Part shown: piece after piece, positions 45,278 to 53,191 of the stretch | Layout: each line of letters starts with the position of its first letter | Position numbering within the stretch: position 1 is the stretch's first letter | From: Chloroflexota bacterium | GTDB lineage: Bacteria; Chloroflexota; Anaerolineae; Anaerolineales; Villigracilaceae | DNA: 64,000 nt | Assembly: GCA_024224815.1 (NCBI GenBank) | Contig: JAAENC010000128.1 | Coordinates: 124,001 to 188,000 of the forward strand | Direction of reading: 5' to 3' | Made by a program: the position numbers and the translations under genes | The notes under the pieces: model-generated | Told to the model about the DNA's origin: nothing | Seen by the model: only the letters and a program-made list of their open reading frames with translations | Databases searched by the model: none

Positions 45278-46651
45278 ATGAATGACAATTTCCCCCCCGA
45301 ATCATCTCCCGCCCCCGCTGCCCCCGGTATTCCGCACAGCCGAGAAGCCGAAGAAGCCGTCGTTGGGGCGGTGCTGATTAACCCAGAAGTCTATTACGAT
45401 GTTGCGCAATTCCTGCAATCGGACGATTTTTATATTCACCGTTTGCGCTGGGTTTGGGATGCTTTTGTGCGTCTACACGAATCTCGCACGCCCATCGACC
45501 TGCTGACCGTTTCCGAGGAGCTTTCTCGCATGGATCAGCTTGCCGAAATTGGCGGGCCAGCTTTTCTAACATCGCTTGTTAATCAGGTCCCCACATCTTT
45601 GCACGCAGAAGCCTATGGCCGAGTGATCGAAGCGCATTCGCTACGCCGAAAATTGCTCAACGCCGCAAATAGCGTTGCCACGATGGCCTACGATGAAGAA
45701 ACTGGCATCGACGATGTGATGGGCGAAGCTGAAAAAGCCATTTTTAGCGTTAGCGAAAGACGCATGACGCACGATGTTGAGCCGATAAAAACGGTCATGA
45801 GTAAGGTCTATGACACAATTGACGATCTCTCAAAACGCGAGGAAGAAATTTTTGGTGTACCAACGGGTTTTGTTGATCTCGACCGTTTGCTCTCTGGCTT
45901 AAATGCATCCGACCTGCTTATTGTTGCTGGTCGTCCTGGTCAGGGTAAATCAGGTTTTCTCTTATCTGCTGCACGTAACGCCGCTGTTTTGCATAAAAAA
46001 CATGTTGCAGTTTTCTCGCTCGAAATGTCAAATGAGCAGGTTGCTCAACGTATGATCTCGCAAGAAACGGGCATCAACGCGCAGCGTTTGCGTACGGGTA
46101 AATTGAACGATGATGAGTGGCCTAAATTTACCCATTCCATCGAGATGTTCTCAGACACCAAACTTTTCCTCGATGATACGCCCGCTGTAACGCCGCTACA
46201 ATTGCGTACAAAATGCCGCCGTTTGCATATGGAATATGGTCTGGATTTAGTCATCATCGATTATTTGCAGCTAATGGGCGGCGACACGCGCAACGATAAC
46301 CGCGTGCAAGAAGTTTCTTATATTTCGCGTAGCCTAAAGGTCTTGGCAAAAGAACTTAATGTCCCTGTACTAACTGCGGCGCAGCTTAGCCGTGCCGTTG
46401 AGCAACGCGCCGACAAACGCCCGGTACTCTCCGATTTGCGTGAGTCAGGCTCGCTAGAGCAAGACGCCGACATTGTTATGTTCATTTATCGCCCCGACCA
46501 ATACGAAGAAGATACACAAAAGCAAAATGTGGCAGAAATTATTGTGGCAAAACATCGTAACGGCCCCGTCGGCTCTGTTGAGTTGATTTTCCGCCCTGAA
46601 TTGGCGAAATTTGAAAATGCCGCAACACGTCGCGTAGATTTCAATGAGTAA
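45278..46651 (+). CDS. dnaB: Replicative DNA helicase
   Basis: The hexameric 5'-3' helicase of the replication fork. The 457-residue protein has the N-terminal helical domain (IPHSREAEEAVVGAVLINPE) and the RecA-like domain with Walker A LLIVAGRPGQGKSGFLLSAA, SLEMSNEQVAQRMISQE, Walker B LDLVIIDYLQLMGGD, and SGSLEQDADIVMFIYR followed by AKHRNGPVG, where the arginine finger region lies. The frame is open to 45086 inside the preceding gene, but the DnaB N-terminus fits the ATG at 45278. Its stop overlaps the start of the DnaD-domain gene (ATGAGTAA), so the two are coupled. It contains no intein. Confidence 0.95.
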   Translation: MNDNFPPESSPAPAAPGIPHSREAEEAVVGAVLINPEVYYDVAQFLQSDDFYIHRLRWVWDAFVRLHESRTPIDLLTVSEELSRMDQLAEIGGPAFLTSLVNQVPTSLHAEAYGRVIEAHSLRRKLLNAANSVATMAYDEETGIDDVMGEAEKAIFSVSERRMTHDVEPIKTVMSKVYDTIDDLSKREEEIFGVPTGFVDLDRLLSGLNASDLLIVAGRPGQGKSGFLLSAARNAAVLHKKHVAVFSLEMSNEQVAQRMISQETGINAQRLRTGKLNDDEWPKFTHSIEMFSDTKLFLDDTPAVTPLQLRTKCRRLHMEYGLDLVIIDYLQLMGGDTRNDNRVQEVSYISRSLKVLAKELNVPVLTAAQLSRAVEQRADKRPVLSDLRESGSLEQDADIVMFIYRPDQYEEDTQKQNVAEIIVAKHRNGPVGSVELIFRPELAKFENAATRRVDFNE

Positions 46652-47288
46652 AACAGCTTTTTCGGGCAAAGAAGGATTTTCCCAATTCCCCAATGAGTTT
46701 TTTCGAGAGCTGCTCAACGAAATTGACGATCTCGACGAACTCAAAATAATACTCTATGCTTTATGGCGTGTCGTTAATATGGAAGGGGCTTCGCATCCAC
46801 TTTGGGAAGCAGATTTTGCTGAAGGGCTAGATGCGGTAGATATTGCCTCGGGACTGGAAAAATGCGTGCAGCGAGGAAGCCTGTTAAAGGTCACGTTTGA
46901 AGCGGATGAAGATGTCTATTTTATCAATTCTCCACGTGGACAAGTATCCGCCGAAGCCGCCCGTGAGAGTGGCTGGGTTCCGTCAAAAAGACGTTCGGCT
47001 CCGCCTTTGTTACGCCCCAATATCTACAAGCTCTACGAAGAAAATATCGGGCCACTGACACCGCTTCTGGCAGATTCACTCAAGGATGCAGAAGAAGAAT
47101 ACCCTGCAGAAAAAATAGAAGAGGCTATTCTTTTGGCCGTCAAAGCAAATGCTCGAAAATGGAGCTATGTGGAAGCCATTTTAAAACGTTGGAAAGAAGA
47201 AGGTTATGGCAAAAAGCAAAATAGACAAGACTCTGAAAAAGATCGCAACCGCTACGTCGAAGGCGACTACGCCGACTTCCTCGACTGA
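46644..47288 (+). CDS. DnaD-domain replication protein
   Basis: A 214-residue protein. The N-terminal half looks like a winged-helix region (LLNEIDDLDELKIILYALWR). The C-terminal half is a DnaD-type helical domain: PNIYKLYEENIGPLTPLLAD, PAEKIEEAILLAVKANARKW and SYVEAILKRWKEEGYG match the DnaB_2/DnaD pattern ending in YxxxILxxW. In Firmicutes DnaD acts in remodelling DNA at the origin before helicase loading; its place between dnaB and a loader-like gene supports a like role here. It overlaps dnaB by eight bases and the following gene by 83 bases. Confidence 0.88.
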   Translation: MSKTAFSGKEGFSQFPNEFFRELLNEIDDLDELKIILYALWRVVNMEGASHPLWEADFAEGLDAVDIASGLEKCVQRGSLLKVTFEADEDVYFINSPRGQVSAEAARESGWVPSKRRSAPPLLRPNIYKLYEENIGPLTPLLADSLKDAEEEYPAEKIEEAILLAVKANARKWSYVEAILKRWKEEGYGKKQNRQDSEKDRNRYVEGDYADFLD

Positions 47289-48588
47289 GCAAAATACGCT
47301 CGGCGATCCAAATTGTGTGCATTGCGGAGGGGGCGGCTATTTGCGTGCAGATGTGAGCCCGGGACACCCCGATTTTGGTAAACTGGAAATTTGCACTTGC
47401 CGAAACCGTGATGTTGCCGACCAGGTACGTGACCGACTCTTTTCAATGAGTCATTTGGATGAGCTAAAAGATCTGACCTTTGAAAGTTTTTTGCCGCGTG
47501 GGCGTAAAGGCCTGGGTGATTTGCAAGCGACTTCGATAGAGATGGCATTTAATCAGGCGCGGGTTTATGCTCAATCACTAAAAGGGTGGTTGCTTCTCGA
47601 GGGAGCCTATGGTTGTGGAAAAACACATCTCGCGGCGGCGATTGCCAATTTTGCCGTTGAAATGGGTGTGCCAACACTCTTTTTGACCGTTCCTGATTTG
47701 CTAGATATGTTGCGCTTTTCCTATAGCGCAGAAGATACGACATTTGAAAAACGCTTTGATGAAATCAGAAATGCCAAACTACTTATTTTGGACGATTTTG
47801 GCACGCAAAACGCAACCGGATGGGCGCAGGAAAAACTTTTTCAGATTATTAATTATCGCTATATCAATAAATTACCTTTGGTGGTGACCACAAATTTGAG
47901 CTTGAGCGAAATTGAAGCTCGAATACGTTCACGCTTGCAAGACCCTGAGTTGGTCAGCGATGTGCGCATTAACGCGCCCGATTATCGCCGCCCGACAGAT
48001 GATATGGGGCACTCTGCGCTTTCTTCACTCGACTTATTGGCAAATAGAAGTTTTGGAAATATAGACGAAAGACGTGATGAAGGTTTGCTCGCAAAAGATG
48101 TAAAAACGCTTGAGCGTGCACTAAAAGCAGCGCATCGTTTTGCTGAAAAGCCAAAAGGTTGGCTAATTTTTATGGGCGGCTATGGCAGCGGAAAAACACA
48201 TCTCGCCGCAGCGATTGCGAATTATCGCGCCAGCTTGGGCGCACCACCGCTTTTTATTATGGTACCCGATCTGATGGATCATCTTCGAGCCACATTTAGC
48301 CCAAAAAGCGAAGTGAGCTACGATCGCCGTTTTGACGAAATTCGCACTGCGCCACTTTTGATGTTGGATGATCTGGGTACGCAATCTATGACTCCGTGGG
48401 TGCGCGAGAAACTCTATCAGCTTTTTAATTATCGCTATAATGCCGAATTACCCACAGTTATCACCACCGCCGATACACTTGATGAAATTGACGAACGTAT
48501 CCGCTCACGGCTGCTGGATAAACGACTGTGCAAAATCCATGCGCTGACAGTTCCTGCTTTTTACGGGGTGACGAAGAAAAAGAGATAA
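47206..48588 (+). CDS. DnaC/DnaI-like ATPase with two complete AAA+ modules
   Basis: A 460-residue protein. The N-terminus has a Cys-rich zinc-finger-like part (Cys37, Cys40, Cys63, Cys65: NCVHCGGGGY … EICTCR). Two DnaC/DnaI-type AAA+ modules follow: Walker A GAYGCGKTH (133-141) with Walker B LLILDDFG (192-199), and Walker A GGYGSGKTH (324-332) with LLMLDDLG (384-391). The modules are 191 residues apart and each ends in an IRSRL arginine region. The usual loader is about 300 residues with one module, so this is an internal duplication; both copies keep the ATPase residues. Position behind dnaB and the DnaD gene argues for helicase loading. The start overlaps the DnaD gene by 83 bases; no later ATG would keep the Cys part. 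Confidence 0.88.
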   Translation: MAKSKIDKTLKKIATATSKATTPTSSTEQNTLGDPNCVHCGGGGYLRADVSPGHPDFGKLEICTCRNRDVADQVRDRLFSMSHLDELKDLTFESFLPRGRKGLGDLQATSIEMAFNQARVYAQSLKGWLLLEGAYGCGKTHLAAAIANFAVEMGVPTLFLTVPDLLDMLRFSYSAEDTTFEKRFDEIRNAKLLILDDFGTQNATGWAQEKLFQIINYRYINKLPLVVTTNLSLSEIEARIRSRLQDPELVSDVRINAPDYRRPTDDMGHSALSSLDLLANRSFGNIDERRDEGLLAKDVKTLERALKAAHRFAEKPKGWLIFMGGYGSGKTHLAAAIANYRASLGAPPLFIMVPDLMDHLRATFSPKSEVSYDRRFDEIRTAPLLMLDDLGTQSMTPWVREKLYQLFNYRYNAELPTVITTADTLDEIDERIRSRLLDKRLCKIHALTVPAFYGVTKKKR

Positions 48589-48607
48589 GGAAATTCAAAG
48601 GAAGCTA

Positions 48608-49960
48608 ATGTTAAAAAAGAAATTATCAAGACGAGATTTCCTTCGTCTCGGTGTATTAACCGCTGGTGCAGTGACCGCAACATCTTGTGAAAAATGGTTG
48701 GTTTCAGCAGGGATAAAAGAAGAGCGTCCCAATTTTTTAATCATCTACACAGACGACCAACGCTACGATTCGATGTGGCAAATGCCGCGTACCCAAGAGT
48801 TGATCTTTGAAGAGGGTGTGACATTTAATCGTGGCTATATCTCCACACCACTTTGTGGGCCTAGTCGATGCAGTATCTTAACGGGGATGTACGCTCATTC
48901 GCATAATATCCGTGAAAACCAGGATACAGGTTTTGATGAAACGACCTTTGCCAAATATTTACAAGACGATGGCTATTGCACAGGCTTGGTTGGTAAATAT
49001 TTGAATGAATGGCGCGTCAAAGATGAACCAAAGCCAGAATTTGATTATTGGCGAGCCGTTTTTGGCGGGCAAAGCCGTTATAACAATCCCGATATTATGG
49101 TAGATGGAGAATGGGTGCGGCATCAGGGACAGTATATTACCGATGCTTTCGGCGATTATTGCGTAGAATTCATAGAGAGTGCGGCGAAGAAATTGAAACC
49201 TTTCTGTCTTTATTTTGCGCCAAATGCGCCGCACCACCCAGCTACACCAGCGGACGAAGATAAATTTTTATCAATAGATTTGCCCGAATTTCCACCCAAT
49301 TTCAATGAAGAAGATATTTCAGACAAACCAAATTGGCTGCAAGAAAAAGAACCCCTACTTAGTGAAGAAAAAAAACATGAGATCAATGAATTTCGCAATG
49401 ACCAATTATTATCTCTGCGCTCTTTAGACAGGAATATTGAACGAATTATTCAGAAATTGGAAGAAGAAGAATTGCTCGATAAAACAGTTGTTATTTTCCT
49501 CTCAGATAACGGAAAACTCTGGGGTGAGCATCGGATGGCATCGAAAAATTCCTTCTACGAAGAAGCTTCGCGCGTGCCTTTTGCGTTGCGATATCCGCCC
49601 CTCGTGCCGACACCTTATATTGAAGAGAAACCCGTTTCCAATATTGATATTGCGCCAACTTTATATGATCTGGCGCGGATTCCAACCCCGAAAGAAGTGG
49701 ATGGCGTCTCTCTTGTCCCGCTCTTGCTTGCCGGTGATATGCATCGTGCTGGCGTACTCATCGAAGGCTGGCCCGGGCGCGGACATTATGCCGCCTACCA
49801 TGCCGGGAACTATGTTTACGCTGAAACAGAAGGCGATAAAGCAGAGTTTTATAATTTAGAAAAAGACCCTTATCAACTTGAAAACGCAATCGATGATCCC
49901 GCTTATCAGGACATTATTGCTGATCTGAAAATTTCGCTGGATGAAGTGCGTGAAAAATAG
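48608..49960 (+). CDS. Exported sulfatase (Cys type)
   Basis: A 450-residue alkaline-phosphatase-fold sulfatase. SRRDFLRLGVLTAGAVTATS is a twin-arginine-type signal, and TSC at Cys27 may be a lipid anchor site, so it acts outside the membrane. The catalytic signature is CGPSR with Cys83 in TPLCGPSRCSILTG; this Cys must be turned into formylglycine. PNFLIIYTDDQRYD holds the metal Asp pair and VIFLSDNGKLWGEH the second metal site. The neighbour encodes the anaerobic maturase for just this Cys type. Substrate (a sulfated sugar or glycan) is not predictable. AAAGGA precedes the ATG. Confidence 0.93.
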   Translation: MLKKKLSRRDFLRLGVLTAGAVTATSCEKWLVSAGIKEERPNFLIIYTDDQRYDSMWQMPRTQELIFEEGVTFNRGYISTPLCGPSRCSILTGMYAHSHNIRENQDTGFDETTFAKYLQDDGYCTGLVGKYLNEWRVKDEPKPEFDYWRAVFGGQSRYNNPDIMVDGEWVRHQGQYITDAFGDYCVEFIESAAKKLKPFCLYFAPNAPHHPATPADEDKFLSIDLPEFPPNFNEEDISDKPNWLQEKEPLLSEEKKHEINEFRNDQLLSLRSLDRNIERIIQKLEEEELLDKTVVIFLSDNGKLWGEHRMASKNSFYEEASRVPFALRYPPLVPTPYIEEKPVSNIDIAPTLYDLARIPTPKEVDGVSLVPLLLAGDMHRAGVLIEGWPGRGHYAAYHAGNYVYAETEGDKAEFYNLEKDPYQLENAIDDPAYQDIIADLKISLDEVREK

Positions 49961-51122
49961 CCCCTCTCTTCTTCCCTTTCATGTTATGGCAAAGCCAACT
50001 GGCGCGATCTGCAATCTGGATTGCGCCTATTGCTTTTTCTTGTCGAAGGAAAAACTTTATCCCGGCAGTGATTTTCGGATGTCGGATGACATCTTAAAAG
50101 AATATATAAAACAATATGTGCAGTCGCAACCTACGCCCGAAGTGACGATCACTTGGCAGGGGGGAGAACCAACCTTGATGGGCTTGGATTTCTTTGAGAA
50201 AGCGACTAAATATGCAAATGAGTTTAAGCATCCTAGACAGCGTGTCTCATTTGCAATCCAGACGAATGGCGTTTTGCTGGATGATACTTGGGGCAAGTTT
50301 TTGCGTAAAAATCGGTATCTGGTAGGAATTAGCATTGACGGTACAGAGCATCTTCACGACACCTATAGACGAGATAAGGGTAACAAGCCTACGTTCAAGC
50401 GCGTTATCGCGGGATTGAATATCCTGAAAAAATATCGGGTTGAGACAAATATCCTCTGCACGGTTAATGCGGCAAATGGGGATCATCCGCTCGAAGTTTA
50501 TCGCTTTTTTAGGGATGAATTGAAAATGACCTATATCCAATTTATTCCTGTTGTAGAACGTGAGGGCGAAGGGGTTACGGAGCGTTCTGTGCGCCCAGAG
50601 CAATGGGGTGATTTTTTAACGACGATCTTTGATGAGTGGGTTAAAAAAGATGTGGGACGTGTTTTTGTGCCCACTTTTGAATCAGCTTTGGCAAATTTTT
50701 ATGGCGTTCCTGCGGGTATTTGTGTTTTTAATGAAACTTGTGGTTCGGCTCTTGCGCTTGAACATAACGGTGATCTTTATGCCTGCGATCATTACGTAGA
50801 CCCAGATTATTTGCTCGGTAATATAGCCCAAGTGCCGATGGCTGAGTTGGCCGTAAGCGAAAAACAACAGGCTTTTGGAAAAGCGAAAAAAGATGCCCTG
50901 CCTAAATTTTGCCAGGAATGTGATGTGCGTTTTGCCTGCCACGGAGAGTGTCCTAAAAATCGTTTTCTTGAAACGCCAGATGGTGAAGCAGGGCTAAATT
51001 ATCTTTGTGAAGGCTATAAAAGCTTTTTTAAGCATATAAATGCGCCAATGGAATTTATGGTAAATGAGTTGCGGGTGAAACGTTCACCGGCGCGAGTGAT
51101 GAAACTTTATAAGAATGAGTAA
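49941..51122 (+). CDS. Anaerobic sulfatase maturase (radical SAM, anSME type)
   Basis: Turns the active-site Cys of sulfatases into formylglycine without oxygen. The 393-residue protein has the radical SAM motif CNLDCAYC (Cys24, 28, 31) in VMAKPTGAICNLDCAYCFFL, WQGGEPTLMGLDFFEKA for SAM binding, and a C-terminal SPASM part for two more clusters (GICVFNETCGSALALEHNGD, YACDHYVDPDYLLGNI, CQECDVRFACHGECPKNRF). It overlaps the sulfatase gene by 20 bases, so both are made together, and the pair supports an anaerobic lifestyle. Confidence 0.95.
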   Translation: MKCVKNSPSLLPFHVMAKPTGAICNLDCAYCFFLSKEKLYPGSDFRMSDDILKEYIKQYVQSQPTPEVTITWQGGEPTLMGLDFFEKATKYANEFKHPRQRVSFAIQTNGVLLDDTWGKFLRKNRYLVGISIDGTEHLHDTYRRDKGNKPTFKRVIAGLNILKKYRVETNILCTVNAANGDHPLEVYRFFRDELKMTYIQFIPVVEREGEGVTERSVRPEQWGDFLTTIFDEWVKKDVGRVFVPTFESALANFYGVPAGICVFNETCGSALALEHNGDLYACDHYVDPDYLLGNIAQVPMAELAVSEKQQAFGKAKKDALPKFCQECDVRFACHGECPKNRFLETPDGEAGLNYLCEGYKSFFKHINAPMEFMVNELRVKRSPARVMKLYKNE

Positions 51123-51567
51123 GCTCATAATTTGCAAGGTAAATGATCTTGCGGAGATTCCAATCCGTCTTTTGGTAAAGAAAAGTTTGGAAGAAAGTTT
51201 TTCGTTTGTTGAGCGTCTGGAAAGAGAATATAGAAGTGGCAAGAACCGCTTTGATCAAAGAGGGGAAGTATTATATGCAGTCTTTGCCAACACAGAGTTA
51301 GTTGCAGTTGGGGGATTAAATCGTGACCCTTTTTTAGATAGTCATGACACGGGTAGGGTGAGACACCTTTATGTTCTTCCTAATTATCGTAAACAAGGGA
51401 TTGGCAAAGAGCTTGTTGAAAAGATTGTCAAAGAAGCAAAACTCCATTTTCGCTTACTAACGCTTCGCACATTTAATGAAAATGCTGATCGCTTTTATCA
51501 GGCAATTGGTTTTCACCGAACAAGTGAGATTGAAAGTGCATCTCACTTTCTTGTTTTAAGCGAGTAG
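51115..51567 (+). CDS. GNAT-family N-acetyltransferase
   Basis: A 150-residue GNAT enzyme. VRHLYVLPNYRKQGIGKELV is the acetyl-CoA-binding motif A with (R/Q)xxGxG/A (RKQGIG), and RTFNENADRFYQAIGFHRTS is motif B with the usual AxxFYxxxGF. Substrate unknown. The ATG overlaps the stop of the maturase gene (ATGAGTAA), so it closes the sulfatase operon. Confidence 0.9.
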   Translation: MSKLIICKVNDLAEIPIRLLVKKSLEESFSFVERLEREYRSGKNRFDQRGEVLYAVFANTELVAVGGLNRDPFLDSHDTGRVRHLYVLPNYRKQGIGKELVEKIVKEAKLHFRLLTLRTFNENADRFYQAIGFHRTSEIESASHFLVLSE

Positions 51568-51590
51568 AGATAACTATTTATAGTTATCTC
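51567..51590 (+). terminator. Hairpin behind the GNAT gene
   Basis: GAGATAACTA and TAGTTATCTC form a perfect 10-bp stem with loop TTTA, starting at the stop codon region of the GNAT gene. Only a poor T-run follows, so it is a weak or Rho-aided terminator between the convergent GNAT and arsC genes. Confidence 0.55.
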
Positions 51591-51642
51591 TACTTCAGTA
51601 TTTAGTTTTGAAGAGGTATGTTTTTATTCAAGAATTTGACCA

Positions 51643-52068
51643 TTAAACGTAATTTTTCAAAAAAACAACTATCTCATCCCCAATCTCATCTCGCACTCTA
51701 CGAAAAACAACAATCTTCTCTTCATCAGAACCAATTGCCTTGGCCGGATCATCAAAACCGATGTGTTTCTTTGCCCCATGCCCCAACCAGACAGGACATT
51801 TTTCTGCTGCGTCTCCACAAACTGTTATAACGAGATCAAAATCCATTTTACGGAATTTATCCGTATGTTTTGAGATTCCCTCATGCTGAATGTCAATTTC
51901 CTTCAGCGCTTTTATTGCTAAGGGATGTACATATCCCGAAGGCTCTGTCCCTGCGCTAAACGCCCGCCATTGGTCTCCAAGGCGGGCGTTTATGATTGCT
52001 TCTGCCATTTGCGAACGGCAGGAATTTCCTGTACATAGAAAAAGAATGGTTTTTCTTTTATCTACCAT
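51643..52068 (-). CDS. arsC: Arsenate reductase, low-molecular-weight phosphatase type
   Basis: A 141-residue thioredoxin-linked arsenate reductase. The P-loop CTGNSCR (Cys12 to Arg18, CX5R) is in ILFLCTGNSCRSQMAEAI, and the redox pair Cys84/Cys91 is in TVCGDAAEKC, as in the Bacillus type that cycles three Cys. The Asp of DDPAKA is the general acid. It follows phoU by five bases on the same strand, so it is in a phosphate-linked transcript and not in an ars operon; a role as protein-tyrosine phosphatase is less likely because of the Cys pair. Confidence 0.92.
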   Translation of the reverse strand: MVDKRKTILFLCTGNSCRSQMAEAIINARLGDQWRAFSAGTEPSGYVHPLAIKALKEIDIQHEGISKHTDKFRKMDFDLVITVCGDAAEKCPVWLGHGAKKHIGFDDPAKAIGSDEEKIVVFRRVRDEIGDEIVVFLKNYV

Positions 52069-52073
52069 TAAAC

Positions 52074-52748
52074 TTAGATTGTCATTTCATCATCACTGAT
52101 AGACGCTTCTTCCATTTCACCGGTGGCGATGAAAATTGTACGTTCGCAGATGTTGGTAACGCGATCTCCTACACGTTCGAGATTATGTGCGGCCCAAAGC
52201 AACCAATTGGAGCGTTCGATTGCGCTCGGCTCTTCGATCACATAGGTAATCAACTCTCGGTAAATTTGAGTGTAAAGCTCATCAATCGTGTCATCTTCCA
52301 ATGGAATTTCTTCTGCAGCTTTGACATCTTCGTTGATAAAAGCTGTGATTGCGCGGTGGAGCATATCTACACTTTTTTCAGCCATGCGGGGTAAATCGAT
52401 CAAAGGCTTGAGCAGCTTTTGTTCTCCCATAAGGATATTGATCTTCGCAATCCCTTTGGCGTAATCGCCCATTCGTTCGAGTTCACCGGCTACATCCAAA
52501 AGGGAAGCAAGTAGACGTAAGTCGTGCGCCATCGGCTGTTGGGTTGCTATAGCGATCATAACCGCGCGTTCAATTTTGAATCGTTTTTTGTTGATCTTTT
52601 CGTCGTTATCATAAATTTCTTGTGAGCGGGGAATATCTCTGTTTTTGAGAGAATCGATAGAGTCAAGTAGGGCTTTTTCGACCATGCTCCCCAAAGAAAG
52701 AATTTCATCTTTTAGTTTTTGGATTTCGTACTCAAATGTTTTTCGCAT
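52074..52748 (-). CDS. phoU: Phosphate signalling protein PhoU
   Basis: A 224-residue all-helical protein that links the Pst transporter with the PhoR kinase and damps the response when phosphate is ample. Two repeats of the PhoU three-helix unit are seen: EIQKLKDEILSLGSMVEKAL and the second with ERVGDRVTNICERTIFIATG; each has the E(R)xGDY/R metal-binding motif (ELERMGDYAKGIAKI and LERVGDRVTNI). Two ATG codons stand in a row (52751 and 52748); GAGG is better spaced for the second. It is separated from the pst/pho genes at 59-64 kb by the nad genes. Confidence 0.93.
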   Translation of the reverse strand: MRKTFEYEIQKLKDEILSLGSMVEKALLDSIDSLKNRDIPRSQEIYDNDEKINKKRFKIERAVMIAIATQQPMAHDLRLLASLLDVAGELERMGDYAKGIAKINILMGEQKLLKPLIDLPRMAEKSVDMLHRAITAFINEDVKAAEEIPLEDDTIDELYTQIYRELITYVIEEPSAIERSNWLLWAAHNLERVGDRVTNICERTIFIATGEMEEASISDDEMTI

Positions 52749-52777
52749 CATGCACCTCGTTTAGTCAGATGAAGGAT

Positions 52778-52806
52778 ATTATAACCACTTTTGTCATTTT
52801 ATCCAA
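52778..52806 (-). promoter_or_regulatory. Promoter of phoU-arsC
   Basis: On the minus strand TTGGAT (52801-52806) and a perfect TATAAT (52778-52783) are 17 bases apart, about 27 bases before the phoU start. No clear PHO-box series was found beside it. Confidence 0.75.
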
Positions 52807-52887
52807 AACGCCCTGGCAATATAGCGCTTTGTTAAGCATAAACTAATATCTAATTTTGAGCGAACAAATAAAACTTAGCAAATCTAC

Positions 52888-52977
52888 GTCACTGCGAGGA
52901 GCACGCACTTGCGACGCGGCAGTCTCCTTCACTGTTGTGGAGATTGCTTTGGCGATAAAGCTGCCTCGCAATGACGT
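52888..52977. repeat. Dispersed repeat CGTCACTGCGAGG…CCTCGCAATGACG (copy 1)
   Basis: A 90-bp unit with ends CGTCACTGCGAGG and CCTCGCAATGACG that are near-perfect inverted copies. Inside are GGCAGTCTCC and GGAGATTGCTT. A diverged copy lies in the other orientation at 54170. The rest of the gap 52752-53191 holds the phoU promoter, an inverted repeat at 53087 and the nadC promoter. Confidence 0.85.
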
Positions 52978-53084
52978 GTCTCTGTTTTATAACTTCTAAA
53001 CGGTTTGTCCATAAGATTTCTTCAATCTTCGGTGAGTTTCTGGCCTAATCTTAGCCAGCGCCTATTAAATTTTCTCGAACAATG

Positions 53085-53102
53085 GTTTAACGTCAGGTTA
53101 AC
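53085..53102. promoter_or_regulatory. Possible operator before nadC
   Basis: TTAAC-GTCAG-GTTAA is a perfect inverted repeat (53087-53101), 21 bases before the nadC -35 box. Its form fits a dimeric regulator site. I cannot match it with the known NAD regulators (NiaR, NadR, NrtR), so its role is open. Confidence 0.4.
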
Positions 53103-53122
53103 AAATAGTAGAGCATTTGCAG

Positions 53123-53151
53123 TTGACGCTATATAGGCAAAAGAGTATTAT
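53123..53151 (+). promoter_or_regulatory. Promoter of the nad operon
   Basis: TTGACG (53123-53128) and TATTAT (53146-53151) are 17 bases apart, each matching the consensus in five of six positions. The -10 box overlaps an upstream in-frame ATG at 53150, which argues that nadC starts at 53192. Confidence 0.78.
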
Positions 53152-53191
53152 GGCATTGCTAAAAAATAAGAGCAATAAAGGTTGTCTAAAA

